The notes under the pieces are model-generated. The model did no database searches. It was not told where the DNA came from and saw only the letters and a list, made by a program, of their open reading frames with translations. The position numbers and the translations under genes are program-made. From Nitrospirota bacterium (lineage in GTDB: Bacteria > Nitrospirota > Thermodesulfovibrionia > Thermodesulfovibrionales > JdFR-88): a stretch of DNA of 64,000 bases. Location: positions 62,001 through 126,000 of the forward strand of contig JAJYIR010000004.1 in assembly GCA_021789935.1 (NCBI GenBank), in the 5' to 3' direction. Numbering within the stretch: the stretch's first letter is position 1; each line of letters starts with the position of its first letter. This document shows positions 1 through 8,084 of this stretch, piece by piece.

Positions 1-360
1 TCTGAGCTTTTCCGCCCTGTCCCTTATCCTTCTTTCCCTCTGGGAGACCAGGCCCACAAAAACCGCAAACACCCCCTGCAGTATGAGGTTGTACAGCCTG
101 ACCACCTCTGGAATGAATCTGCCTGACCATCCAAAGATGATGAAGGGGCTGTCGAAAATAAGGACCATTAGGTAAACAAAAAGGGACCCCCGCAGCCCCC
201 ACATCATCGCGCCAAAGAAAAGCGGGATGTAATACAGCCCCGAGTAGAAGCTGTGCAGCGGATACAGCGTAGGGATGGTCGTGTAATGCAGAAATGTTAT
301 GCACAAAGTAACGGCCATAATGATTAGCGTCCTGTATTTTTTTAAAAATCCGGATATCAT
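1..360 (-). CDS. Membrane sensor protein, N-terminal part (probable histidine kinase), cut by window edge
   Basis: An open frame runs from an ATG at 360 to the window edge, giving 120 codons with no stop. The translation has a short basic start and then about four hydrophobic segments. It includes the stretch YYIPLFFGAMMWGLRG, a pattern I associate with the membrane input region of many histidine kinases, and a charged exit (QRERRIRDRAEKLR) that looks like the start of a signalling helix. The kinase core would lie outside the window, so a histidine kinase or diguanylate cyclase is inferred and not shown. The gene diverges from the flavoprotein gene at 540. An inverted repeat lies just upstream at 374-390. 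Confidence 0.6.
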   Translation of the reverse strand, partial: MISGFLKKYRTLIIMAVTLCITFLHYTTIPTLYPLHSFYSGLYYIPLFFGAMMWGLRGSLFVYLMVLIFDSPFIIFGWSGRFIPEVVRLYNLILQGVFAVFVGLVSQRERRIRDRAEKLR

Positions 361-373
361 CTTGTCTTTTCTT

Positions 374-390
374 TTCACGAAGAACGTGAA
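374..390. promoter_or_regulatory. Inverted repeat upstream of the sensor gene
   Basis: TTCACG at 374-379 and CGTGAA at 385-390 form a perfect 6-bp inverted repeat around a 5-base centre, 14 bases upstream of the sensor start codon. It could be an operator half-site pair or a leader hairpin. Nothing in the sequence decides between these. Confidence 0.25.
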
Positions 391-539
391 GCAACCTGAT
401 TTTATTTATCTTAGCACTATAATCGCCGCTTTTAACGGCATTGATAATGCTTCTGCCTGAAAACGGAAATGCTGGGTAAGGAAAACAAAAAATGCTAATA
501 TTATAAAAACAGATCAAATCAAATCAAAAAGGGGGGAAA

Positions 540-1757
540 ATGAATTCTGTCTCTCTGAACCAGGACGTTTACTGGGTAGGTGTCATAGACTGGGCGATAA
601 GGGATTTCCACGGCTACATCACCCCAAAGGGCTCCACATACAATAACTATCTCATCCTGGATGAAGAGCCCACCCTTATAGACGGCGTGAAACTGGAGTT
701 CGTGGACCAGTCGATACAAAATATCCAGGCCCATATAGAACCGGCAAAGATAAAGCACCTTGTTGTAAACCATATAGAACCGGACCATGGTGGAGGGCTT
801 TCGAGGCTCATGGAGCTGATGCCCGGGGTCCCCGTATATTGCACCCAGAAAGGCAGGGAAGGGCTTGCCCGTTACCACGATACAAGCAGATGGAATTTCA
901 AGGTGGTCAAGTCCGGCGACAAGCTAGGGATCGGCAGGCGCACCCTGCTTTTCATAGAGACGCCCATGATCCACTGGCCGGACTCCATGATGACCCTTTG
1001 CATCGAGGACGGCATCCTTTTTTCCCAGGACGGCTTCGGCCAGCACCTGGCAAGCTCCCAGCGGTTCGATGACGAGTTTGTGGCCTGCGCCTCCGAGGCG
1101 GACCTTGAGGATTCTGTCTGGGACTATTACGCCAACATCCTCATGCCCTTCGGGGGACTTATAAAAAACAAGATAGAGGAGATAGCGAGGCTTGGGGTCC
1201 CCATAAGCATGATAGCCCCGGATCACGGCGTGATCTGGAGGAAAAGGCCCGGCAGGGTCCTGGATATGTACCGGGACATGGCAAACGGCAAGACGGATGA
1301 GAGGGTTGTCATCATCTATGACACGATGTGGGGCGGCACGGGGCAGATGGCCCAGCCCATAATGCAGGGGCTTAAGGAGGAGGGGATGGACTGCAAGGTA
1401 ATAAAGCTCAGGGCCACCCCGCTTTCTGTGGCGATAAAGGAGTTTTGGAGGGCCAGGGGGTGCCTGCTGGGCTCCCCGACTCTTAATAATAACCTTTTCC
1501 CTTACGTGGCCGAGTTCCTCGCGTATCTCAAAGGTTTAAGGCCTAAAGACCGGATCGTGAGCGCCTTTGGCAGCTATGGCTGGGCGGGAGGGGCGGTAAA
1601 GCTGGCACTGGAGGAGTTCACCGCCATGAAGCTTGAGGTCTACGGGGAGATGCTTTCCACCAATTACAAGCCTTCTTCCCAGGAGCAAAAGAACGGGTTC
1701 GAATTTGGCAGGAAGTTTGCCGTCGCGACCCGTGAGTTCCACAAGAGGTACGTGTGA
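540..1757 (+). CDS. FprA-family A-type flavoprotein (flavodiiron protein)
   Basis: This is a 405-residue cytoplasmic flavodiiron protein, a family that reduces O2 or NO to detoxify them in anaerobes. Residues 1 to about 245 form a metallo-beta-lactamase domain with the diiron motif HIEPDH at 78-83, followed by further ligand blocks MIHWPDSM, FSQDGFGQH and APDHGV. Residues from about 255 on form a flavodoxin domain (IYDTMWGGTGQMAQ) that binds FMN. No rubredoxin or reductase domain is fused. The start is supported by an AAGGGGGG ribosome site just upstream. The next gene overlaps its stop (GTGA), and that protein is a plausible electron donor. Whether O2 or NO is the main substrate cannot be told. 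Confidence 0.93.
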   Translation: MNSVSLNQDVYWVGVIDWAIRDFHGYITPKGSTYNNYLILDEEPTLIDGVKLEFVDQSIQNIQAHIEPAKIKHLVVNHIEPDHGGGLSRLMELMPGVPVYCTQKGREGLARYHDTSRWNFKVVKSGDKLGIGRRTLLFIETPMIHWPDSMMTLCIEDGILFSQDGFGQHLASSQRFDDEFVACASEADLEDSVWDYYANILMPFGGLIKNKIEEIARLGVPISMIAPDHGVIWRKRPGRVLDMYRDMANGKTDERVVIIYDTMWGGTGQMAQPIMQGLKEEGMDCKVIKLRATPLSVAIKEFWRARGCLLGSPTLNNNLFPYVAEFLAYLKGLRPKDRIVSAFGSYGWAGGAVKLALEEFTAMKLEVYGEMLSTNYKPSSQEQKNGFEFGRKFAVATREFHKRYV

Positions 1758-2344
1758 AGACCGCGGTATTTATGGGCAGCCCCAGGAGCAAGGGTAACAC
1801 GCAGCTTCTCCTTGAGGAGGCGATGCGCGGGGCCGGGCAGAAAGGTGCCCAGATCACCCTCTTTGAATTAAACGCCATGAAAATAAGGGGCTGCCAGGAC
1901 TGCGGGGGGTGCGTCGAATCCGGCATCTGCGCAATGGAAGACGATATGGAAAAGATATATCTCGCCATAAGAGAGTACAGCAGGTTCATCCTTGCCTCGC
2001 CCATTTTTTTTGTAGGGGTAAGCGCCCAGGCGAAGGCGATGATAGACAGGTGCCAGTGCTTCTGGTATGAAAAATACATCCTTAAAAAACCCCTGCCGCA
2101 GGGGCCTGACGGGCGGGCGGGCCTTTTCCTGTCAGTGGGCGGCATGGGCAGGGTTGAAGGGAAAGACTGTTCCGGGGCCACCGCAAAGGCCTTTTTCAGA
2201 ACCATAAGCGTTCCGGACCACCAGGCCCTTTGCTATCTGGGTGTGGACGCAAGGGGCGATATTCTGAAGCAGCCCCAGGCACTGAAAGAAGCTTTTGAGG
2301 CCGGCCGGAAGCTCATGGAAATCCCCAAAAAAACAAAACCATAA
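1754..2344 (+). CDS. Flavodoxin-like NAD(P)H-dependent FMN reductase / iron-sulfur flavoprotein (Isf type)
   Basis: This 196-residue protein starts with the FMN-reductase signature GSPRSKGNT and carries the compact cysteine motif C-x2-C-x2-C-x5-C (C47, C50, C53, C59), typical of the iron-sulfur flavoprotein family that binds one [4Fe-4S] cluster and FMN. The GTG start at 1754 overlaps the stop of the flavodiiron gene, so translation is coupled. The pairing suggests this protein feeds electrons to the flavodiiron protein. That is inference from gene order. A simple NADPH-dependent FMN reductase is the alternative. Confidence 0.85.
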   Translation: MKTAVFMGSPRSKGNTQLLLEEAMRGAGQKGAQITLFELNAMKIRGCQDCGGCVESGICAMEDDMEKIYLAIREYSRFILASPIFFVGVSAQAKAMIDRCQCFWYEKYILKKPLPQGPDGRAGLFLSVGGMGRVEGKDCSGATAKAFFRTISVPDHQALCYLGVDARGDILKQPQALKEAFEAGRKLMEIPKKTKP

Positions 2345-2358
2345 GGAGGGCTTTGAAG

Positions 2359-2679
2359 ATGGAGATAAAGGACCTGCCGGGACACTACAAGGAACTGAGA
2401 AACGAGTTTCCGGATTTTTTCTCCGCTTTGGAGGGGCTTGGCCGGAAAGCCAGAAGCGCCGGCCCTCTTGATGCAAAGACGGTGGAGCTCCTTCAGCTTG
2501 CGGCAGCGGCCGCCGTGCGCTCGGAAGGTGCCGTCCACTCCCATGCAAGAAGAGCGCTTGCGGCGGGGGCCTCCAGGGAGGAGCTCTGCCACGCGCTTTT
2601 GGCGCTCACCAGCACCATCGGGTTTCCGGCCGTTGCCGCCGCCCTCTCCTGGGTACGGGACGTGGCCGCAAACAAATAA
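2359..2679 (+). CDS. Carboxymuconolactone decarboxylase / AhpD-like family protein lacking the redox cysteines
   Basis: This small all-helical protein of 106 residues matches the CMD/AhpD core (ELLQLAAAAAVRSEGAVHSHA followed by ALAAGASREEL). In AhpD-type members the region before the histidine reads C-x2-C-x3-H. Here both cysteine positions are Ser and Ala, so disulfide chemistry is unlikely. An AGGAGGG ribosome site at 2344-2350 sits 8 bases from the ATG at 2359 but only 2 from an in-frame TTG at 2353, so the ATG is preferred. It closes the flavoprotein cluster, and its exact role is unknown. Confidence 0.8.
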   Translation: MEIKDLPGHYKELRNEFPDFFSALEGLGRKARSAGPLDAKTVELLQLAAAAAVRSEGAVHSHARRALAAGASREELCHALLALTSTIGFPAVAAALSWVRDVAANK

Positions 2680-2894
2680 AAAAAATAAAAAACCGCTTTC
2701 ATTTTCCCGGAAGACAAAACCCCTATTTTGTGAGACACTATTGCAAGGGAAAGTTTTTTCCCCTTTTCCTGCCGTTGGATCGCTGAATTAATTGCGTTGG
2801 ATTACTTACATATTCGAGCGGCAAGGCGATTTTACCCGGATTTTTAAACGACTGCCTTTAATGGTTTAAATGGTTTTTAACAGGGGGGCGTCCG

Positions 2895-3149
2895 ATGAAC
2901 GTTAGTGCCCTGGCAGAAGCCGTTATTCTTCAGTCGTTTGCAGACCTCTGGGACAAGGCGCACTGGCAGGAAAGCCTGGAATTTTTTGCAGGCGGAGGGT
3001 TCGACTACTACGCGGGCATCGCGGGACTGGGGCCCGCCGGAAAAACGAAGCTGCTTTTGATGTTCGAAAGGCAGATGGAGGCCGCCGGACATAGAGGCCC
3101 ACAAAAAAAGAAACATTCCGAGGAGGCCTCAGATAGATGCTTTTTTTAA
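2895..3149 (+). CDS. Small protein of unknown function (84 aa)
   Basis: The 84-residue frame begins with ATG at 2895, 6 bases after AGGGGGG. The first 60 residues look like a normal folded protein (aromatic-rich, LWDKAHWQESLEFFAGGGFDYY), while the tail is basic and rather random (GPQKKKHSEEAS). No family is recognised. It overlaps the next small frame by 13 bases, which suggests a coupled pair. A 215-base gap separates it from the CMD gene, and I saw no convincing promoter or terminator there. Confidence 0.5.
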   Translation: MNVSALAEAVILQSFADLWDKAHWQESLEFFAGGGFDYYAGIAGLGPAGKTKLLLMFERQMEAAGHRGPQKKKHSEEASDRCFF

Positions 3150-3337
3150 GGAAGGGACTGGTTTTAAAGCACAGTGAAAAAAAGGCTAAAGGCATTGTAA
3201 TAGACTGGGGCGTCACCGGGGCCAAATACAGTAAGTATGTACTGTCAAAAAAGGAACGCGCGGATTCAGTAAGAGTATGGACAGGGGAACAGATAGAGGT
3301 TTGGCCGCTGGCCCGGGTTTTCCTGGAAGAAGCCTGA
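3137..3337 (+). CDS. Small protein of unknown function (66 aa)
   Basis: The 66-residue product starts at ATG 3137 with a textbook AGGAGG ribosome site at 3121-3126. It is basic in its first third (MLFLRKGLVLKHSEKKAKG), then has a beta-rich stretch (IVIDWGVTGAKYSKYVLSKK). No family is recognised. It ends 20 bases before the convergent end of fabD. Confidence 0.5.
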   Translation: MLFLRKGLVLKHSEKKAKGIVIDWGVTGAKYSKYVLSKKERADSVRVWTGEQIEVWPLARVFLEEA

Positions 3338-3356
3338 TCTTTGTATCGGGCTCCGC

Positions 3357-4298
3357 TCAGGCCCCAAGCGCCTTCAGCCCATCGAGCGTTTTTTGAAGCG
3401 AAACGCTGTCTTCCACATTGAACGAGGCCGCATCGGGCAGGGTCCTCTTGAGAAGCCCTGAGAGCACTTTCCCCGGACCCACTTCTACAAAGACCTCCGC
3501 TCCTTCCGCCTGCATGACCTTCTGGGATTCCTCCCACCTCACCGGGTTTGAAAGCTGCCTCACAAGCGCGGCGCGCAGCCCGTCAGGCGTGCTGAGGACT
3601 ATGGCGTCGGCGTTCCCTATGACCGGCACCGAAGGCGGTTTTATCGAGGCCTCAAGAAACAGATATTCCCCAAGTTTTTTTGCCGGCCCCTCCATGAGCC
3701 TGGAATGCGACGGCACGCTTACCTGGAGCGCGATCGCACGCTTCGCCCCGCGCTGCTTGGCAATCTCCATGCATTCCCTTACGGCGGCCGTCTCCCCGGA
3801 GATGACTATCTGCCCGGGGCAGTTATAGTTTGCGGCCTGCGCATAGCCGTTTTTAAAGCCGGCGCATATATCGTCCACCACATCCGGCGAAAGTCCAAGG
3901 ATGGCCGCCATCATCCCCATTCCCTCGGGCACAGCCTCCTGCATCAGTTTTGCCCTCAGCCGTGTAATGCGGAGGGCCGAGGAAAAAGAGAGCGCCCCGG
4001 AGGCCACCGCGGCGGTGTACTCACCAAGACTGTGGCCGGCAAGAAGCGCCGGTTTGACGCCCTCGCTGGCTAATACCATGAATGCCGCATACTCCGCAGC
4101 AAGAAGGCAGGGCTGGGTGTTTATGGTGCTGTCCAGCTCCTCTTTGGGCCCCTCGAAAGAGAGCTTGGCCACATCGAACCCGAGTACGGAGGATGCCTCC
4201 GCATATACCTCCCTGGCCTGGGAAAAGCTGCGGAAGAGGTCCGCCCCCATGCCTACCGATTGCGAGCCCTGGCCCGGAAAGATAAAGGCTGTCTTCAT
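3357..4298 (-). CDS. fabD: Malonyl-CoA:ACP transacylase
   Basis: FabD moves the malonyl group from CoA to acyl carrier protein for fatty-acid elongation in the cytoplasm. The 313-residue protein has the N-terminal FPGQGSQ loop, the nucleophile motif GHSLGEY (Ser near residue 90) and VSVPSHS, which holds the catalytic His. The start at 4298 is chosen because MKTAFIFPGQ is the family N-terminus and because it overlaps the stop of etfA (ATGA), indicating translational coupling. Its neighbours are an acyl-CoA dehydrogenase and ETF genes, and no other fab gene is present, which is an unusual setting. Length is normal for the family. Confidence 0.93.
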   Translation of the reverse strand: MKTAFIFPGQGSQSVGMGADLFRSFSQAREVYAEASSVLGFDVAKLSFEGPKEELDSTINTQPCLLAAEYAAFMVLASEGVKPALLAGHSLGEYTAAVASGALSFSSALRITRLRAKLMQEAVPEGMGMMAAILGLSPDVVDDICAGFKNGYAQAANYNCPGQIVISGETAAVRECMEIAKQRGAKRAIALQVSVPSHSRLMEGPAKKLGEYLFLEASIKPPSVPVIGNADAIVLSTPDGLRAALVRQLSNPVRWEESQKVMQAEGAEVFVEVGPGKVLSGLLKRTLPDAASFNVEDSVSLQKTLDGLKALGA

Positions 4299-5497
4299 TG
4301 GCCGCCCTTGCGCTCCCTGAGCTTTTTTATAAGAAGCGGAACGACCTCGTTTAAATCCCCCACCAGGCCGTAAGTGGCGGCGGAGAATATGGGCGCCTCC
4401 GGGTTTTTGTTTATGGCCACTATAACATCGGAAGACTGCATGCCGACCAGATGCTGGACCGCCCCCGATATGCCGCACGCGATATAAAGCTTGGGACAGA
4501 CCGTCTTGCCTGTCTGTCCCACCTGATGGCAATACGGTATCCAGCCCTCATCCACGGCGGCCCTCGAGGCCCCGACGGTGCCGTTTAAAAGCCGGGCCAG
4601 CTCCTTAAGCATTTCGAAACCCTCTTTGCCCTTGAGGCCCCTGCCGCCGGATATTATGACATCCGCCTCCTGCAGGTTTACATTGACCCCGCTCTCCGTG
4701 GCCTTTATGGTCTCAAGCACCCTGGTCCGGGCCTTTATACCTGCGGCATCGATGTCTATTATCTCTCCATGCCTGCCGGTCTCATATCGGCCCGTCTTCA
4801 TCACCTTCGGCCTTACGGTGGCCATCTGCGGACGGGTCCTGGGAGAAAGTATGCTGGCCATTATGTTGCCGCCGTAAGCGGGGCGTGTCTGAATAAGATT
4901 GCCCGTATCCGTTTCTATGTCAAGCGACGTGCAGTCGGCCGTAAGCCCCGTTTTAAGCCTGGCCGCCACCCTGGGCAAAAAAGACCTCCCTATGGCTGTG
5001 GCCCCGGCCAGCACGACCTCCGGCTTGTGTTTGCTTATGAGTCTGGAAAGGAGCTCCGCATTCGGCTCGTCTGCAAATCCCCGGAAGATATCGTCCCCGC
5101 AGTAATAGACCTTGTCCGCCCCCCATTTTACAAGCTCCGCGGCATCGTTTCTGGAGGCCCCAAAGAGAACGGCGGAAAGCTCCGTGCCCCTTGCAGAGGC
5201 GAGTTTTCTTCCCTCTCCCAAAAGCTCGAAGGCCACCGGGGCGACCCTGCCCTCCCTCTGCTCTGCAAACACCCATACGCCCCTCCAGGAGGCGAGGTCT
5301 TCACTGGGGACCGCCGCCTGATCTTCCTTGCGCTCCATGATGGCGCCCTCAGGGCAGCTTGAAAGGCATGCCTGGCAAAGCTGGCAGTACTCCCCGATAC
5401 GGGCCACCCCTTCTTCGATAACTATCGCGTCATAAGGGCAGACGGTAATGCAGGCCCCGCAGCCCATGCATTTGGTCTTGTCTATCTTTAAAGACAT
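4295..5497 (-). CDS. etfA: Electron transfer flavoprotein alpha subunit with N-terminal two-cluster ferredoxin domain
   Basis: This 400-residue protein carries two [4Fe-4S] motifs at its N-terminus (C10, C13, C16, C20 and C38, C41, C44, C48), joined to an ETF-alpha body. The C-terminal FAD-binding region is clear (VDEGWIPYCHQVGQTG, then LYIACGISGAVQH). ETF accepts electrons from acyl-CoA dehydrogenases. The ferredoxin fusion is known in anaerobes and gives a route to other Fe-S carriers or a membrane quinone reductase. It overlaps etfB by 10 bases and fabD by 4. No ETF:quinone oxidoreductase or bifurcation partner is visible here. Confidence 0.95.
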   Translation of the reverse strand: MSLKIDKTKCMGCGACITVCPYDAIVIEEGVARIGEYCQLCQACLSSCPEGAIMERKEDQAAVPSEDLASWRGVWVFAEQREGRVAPVAFELLGEGRKLASARGTELSAVLFGASRNDAAELVKWGADKVYYCGDDIFRGFADEPNAELLSRLISKHKPEVVLAGATAIGRSFLPRVAARLKTGLTADCTSLDIETDTGNLIQTRPAYGGNIMASILSPRTRPQMATVRPKVMKTGRYETGRHGEIIDIDAAGIKARTRVLETIKATESGVNVNLQEADVIISGGRGLKGKEGFEMLKELARLLNGTVGASRAAVDEGWIPYCHQVGQTGKTVCPKLYIACGISGAVQHLVGMQSSDVIVAINKNPEAPIFSAATYGLVGDLNEVVPLLIKKLRERKGGQ

Positions 5498-6270
5498 TTT
5501 TTCTCCAGAAGTTCGTTTATGAGGGCGTCTATCTGCTCTTCCAGAGGGCCCTCGAGTTGTTTCCTTCCTCCCCTCGGCCCCGGCGTGAATATCTTTTTCA
5601 CCTGCGTGGGGGAGCCGTTAAAACCCACTACTTCAGGCGGCAACCCAAGCTCCGCCGCCCCCATTTTCTTTATCTCGGCCTTCTTTGCGTTCATTTTGCC
5701 CTTGAGCGAAGGGAGCCTGGGAGTGTTAAGCTCCCGCACCACGGTAATAAGGGCGGGAAGCCCGGCCTCCACTATGTCCGACCCATCGTCCATCATCCGC
5801 TCGACCTTTATGGACTCGGCGTTTACCTCTATTATCTTTTTCACATAGGAGACGTGAGGGATGTCCAGAAACTCGGCCACCTCCGGCCCCACCTGTGCGG
5901 TGTCCCCGTCTATGGCCTGCTTGCCGCAGATTATAAGGTCCGCCCCTATCTTTTTTATCACTCCTGAAAGGGCGCAGGCCGTGGCCAGCGTGTCGGCCCC
6001 CGCAAACTCCCTTCCTGTCACAAGGAACGCCTCATCGACACCAAGCGAGATGGCCTCCCGCAGGGACGCCTCCGCCTGGGGCGGCCCCATCGTGACGGCG
6101 CATACGGTGCCGCCGAGCATCTCCCTTATGGAAAGCGCGGCCTCGATGGCATGGGTATCATAAGGGTTTATGATGGATGGCACACCTTCTCTTATCAGGG
6201 TGCCCGTTTCGCGGTTTATCCTGACCTCCGCGGTGTCCGGTACCTGTTTTATGCAGACGGCTATCTTCAT
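5488..6270 (-). CDS. etfB: Electron transfer flavoprotein beta subunit
   Basis: This 260-residue partner of EtfA has the characteristic KQVPDTAEVRIN start, NPYDTHAIEAAL, and the ETF-beta signature region GKQAIDGDTAQVGPEVAEFL that binds AMP or FAD. The ribosome site GGGAGGG lies upstream of ATG 6270. Genes run acyl-CoA dehydrogenase, etfB, etfA, fabD in the direction of transcription, so the dehydrogenase is the probable electron donor. About 85 bases separate it from the dehydrogenase, and a dispersed repeat occupies part of this gap. Confidence 0.95.
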   Translation of the reverse strand: MKIAVCIKQVPDTAEVRINRETGTLIREGVPSIINPYDTHAIEAALSIREMLGGTVCAVTMGPPQAEASLREAISLGVDEAFLVTGREFAGADTLATACALSGVIKKIGADLIICGKQAIDGDTAQVGPEVAEFLDIPHVSYVKKIIEVNAESIKVERMMDDGSDIVEAGLPALITVVRELNTPRLPSLKGKMNAKKAEIKKMGAAELGLPPEVVGFNGSPTQVKKIFTPGPRGGRKQLEGPLEEQIDALINELLEKKCL

Positions 6271-6321
6271 TGAGCTTCCCTCCCGGAAAGCTTATGCAGG
6301 GACTTTCCAAAATTAACCGTA

Positions 6322-6361
6322 TTGGCTCGCTTGCCCTTCGGGATACGCTCGCTGTTCATTT
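6322..6361. repeat. Dispersed 40-bp repeat, copy 1
   Basis: This segment matches 36 of 40 positions of two nearly identical copies at 29857-29896 and 29943-29982. It overlaps the 3' end of the acyl-CoA dehydrogenase gene, and the AAATGA at the repeat edge supplies that gene's TGA stop. The hairpin arm TGCCC-TTCG-GGGCA of the other copies is degenerate here (GGATA on the right arm). Confidence 0.75.
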
Positions 6362-7513
6362 CGCCTTCGCCGCTTCCTTTATGATATTTTGCGCTATGAC
6401 ATTTCTTTGTATCTGGTTTGTGCCTTCGTATATCTGGAGTATCTTTGCGTCCCTCATCATTTTCTCAACCGGGTACTCCCTCATATAGCCGGAGCCGCCC
6501 ATCACCTGCACGGAGTTGGTGGTAACGCGCATAGCCACATCGGTGGCGAAGAGTTTTGCCATCGAGGACACCTTTGTGACGTCTTTGGCGCCGCTGTCGG
6601 CGTACCTCGCGGCGGCATAGACAAGCGCCCTGGCAGCCTCTATTTCCGTGGCCATATCCGCGATCATGTGCTGGATGGCCTGAAACCCTATCACCGGATG
6701 GCCGAACTGCACCCTCTGCCTTGCGAATTTCACGGCCTCATCGAACGCGCCCTGGGCGACCCCGACCCCCTGGGCCCCTACCCCGACACGGGAGCTGTCC
6801 AGGGTCTTCATGGCCACCAGAAAGCCCATGCCCTCCTTGCTGATGAGGTTTTCCTTCGGCACTCGGCAGTCTTCAAAGACAAGCTCCCTCGTGGCCGAGG
6901 CCCTTATACCCATCTTCTTTTCCTTCTTGCCAAAACTGAAGCCGGGGGTCCCTTTTTCCACGATAAAAGCAGAGGCACCCCTGGGCCCCTTTGATCTGTC
7001 CGTGATGGCTATCACGGTATATATCTCGGCCTCGCCGCCGTTTGTTATCCACTGCTTGGTGCCGTTGATGACGTAGTGGTCCCCTTCGAGCCTGGCGGTG
7101 GTCCGGGTGCCGCCCGCGTCACTGCCGGCGTTTGCCTCCGTAAGACCGAAGGCCACAAGCCTTTTGCCGGCCGCTATGTCCGGCAGATATTTTTTCTTCT
7201 GCTCCCCGGTGCCGAACAGCAATATCGGATAAGTGCCCAGCGCGTTTGCGGCATATGTGGTCGACACACCCAGGCAGGCCTTTGAAAGCTCCTCAACCGC
7301 AATGGTCAGCTCAAAACTCCCCTTACCAAGCCCGCCGTACTCCTCCGGAATGAACAGGCCGAAAAGGTCCGAACTTGCCATTACCTTCATTATCTCCCAG
7401 GGGAACTCCTCTTTTTCGTCGAGTTCCGCCCTCACAGGGATGACCTTTTCCTGCGCTATCTGCGCGCAGAGCTCTTTTATCATCAATTGTTCTTCGGAAA
7501 GGAAATAATCCAT
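6356..7513 (-). CDS. Acyl-CoA dehydrogenase (short/branched-chain type)
   Basis: This 385-residue FAD enzyme introduces a trans-2,3 double bond into an acyl-CoA and passes electrons to ETF. It has the family blocks LTEANAGSDAGGTRTTA, QWITNGGEAEIY, GHPVIGFQAIQHMIADM and QVMGGSGYMREYP. The C-terminal QIYEGTNQIQRN contains the expected catalytic Glu. A GGGGGAGGAGC ribosome site precedes ATG 7513. Substrate chain length cannot be told. It leads the etfB-etfA-fabD cluster. Confidence 0.94.
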   Translation of the reverse strand: MDYFLSEEQLMIKELCAQIAQEKVIPVRAELDEKEEFPWEIMKVMASSDLFGLFIPEEYGGLGKGSFELTIAVEELSKACLGVSTTYAANALGTYPILLFGTGEQKKKYLPDIAAGKRLVAFGLTEANAGSDAGGTRTTARLEGDHYVINGTKQWITNGGEAEIYTVIAITDRSKGPRGASAFIVEKGTPGFSFGKKEKKMGIRASATRELVFEDCRVPKENLISKEGMGFLVAMKTLDSSRVGVGAQGVGVAQGAFDEAVKFARQRVQFGHPVIGFQAIQHMIADMATEIEAARALVYAAARYADSGAKDVTKVSSMAKLFATDVAMRVTTNSVQVMGGSGYMREYPVEKMMRDAKILQIYEGTNQIQRNVIAQNIIKEAAKAK

Positions 7514-7612
7514 TTTTTAAAGCTCCTCCCCCGTTGTCTCGATTTTTTACTTTTATTCTAAATCACGGGCGAATTGTTTCGCCTGCACCAGGACATTTTT
7601 TGTTTTTTGCCC

Positions 7613-8029
7613 TTAGTGCATCTCTATTTCAGGGAAAAAAAACGGTATCTCGTAGCTTGCGGACTTCTCGCTGTCCGAACCGTGGACCGCATTTCTTTCA
7701 ATGTTTTCCGCGTATGCGGCCCTTATGGTCCCTGCGGCCGCGTCTTTGGGGTTCGTGGCCCCCATGATCTGCCTTACGCGGGCAATGGAGTCCTCCCCTT
7801 CGAGCACGAGCACAACCACCGGCCCTTCGGACATGAAGGCGGCCAGGTCGTTATAAAACGGCCTTTCCTTATGGACCAGATAAAAGCTTTTTGCCTCCTC
7901 CATGGAAAGATGTATCATCTTCAGGGCAGCGATCCTGAGCCCCGCGTCCTCAAAATATTTAAGCACCCCGCCTACCGCGTTCTTCCTGACCGCATCGGGC
8001 TTGATTATAGAAAGAGTCCTCTGAGCCAT
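7613..8029 (-). CDS. ndk: Nucleoside diphosphate kinase
   Basis: Ndk transfers the gamma phosphate of ATP to NDPs through a phospho-histidine. The 138-residue protein has all the core blocks: the [16 protein letters not shown] start, [19 protein letters not shown], and the active-site NAVHGSDS holding the catalytic His. AGGAGGATAAGCGGT precedes ATG 8029. It lies 55 bases after mdh on the same strand and probably shares its transcript. Confidence 0.97.
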   Translation of the reverse strand: MAQRTLSIIKPDAVRKNAVGGVLKYFEDAGLRIAALKMIHLSMEEAKSFYLVHKERPFYNDLAAFMSEGPVVVLVLEGEDSIARVRQIMGATNPKDAAAGTIRAAYAENIERNAVHGSDSEKSASYEIPFFFPEIEMH

Positions 8030-8084
8030 ACCGCTTATCCTCCTTGCCGAGCCTGTTTGAATTTTTTTGATTTATTTTAATTTC

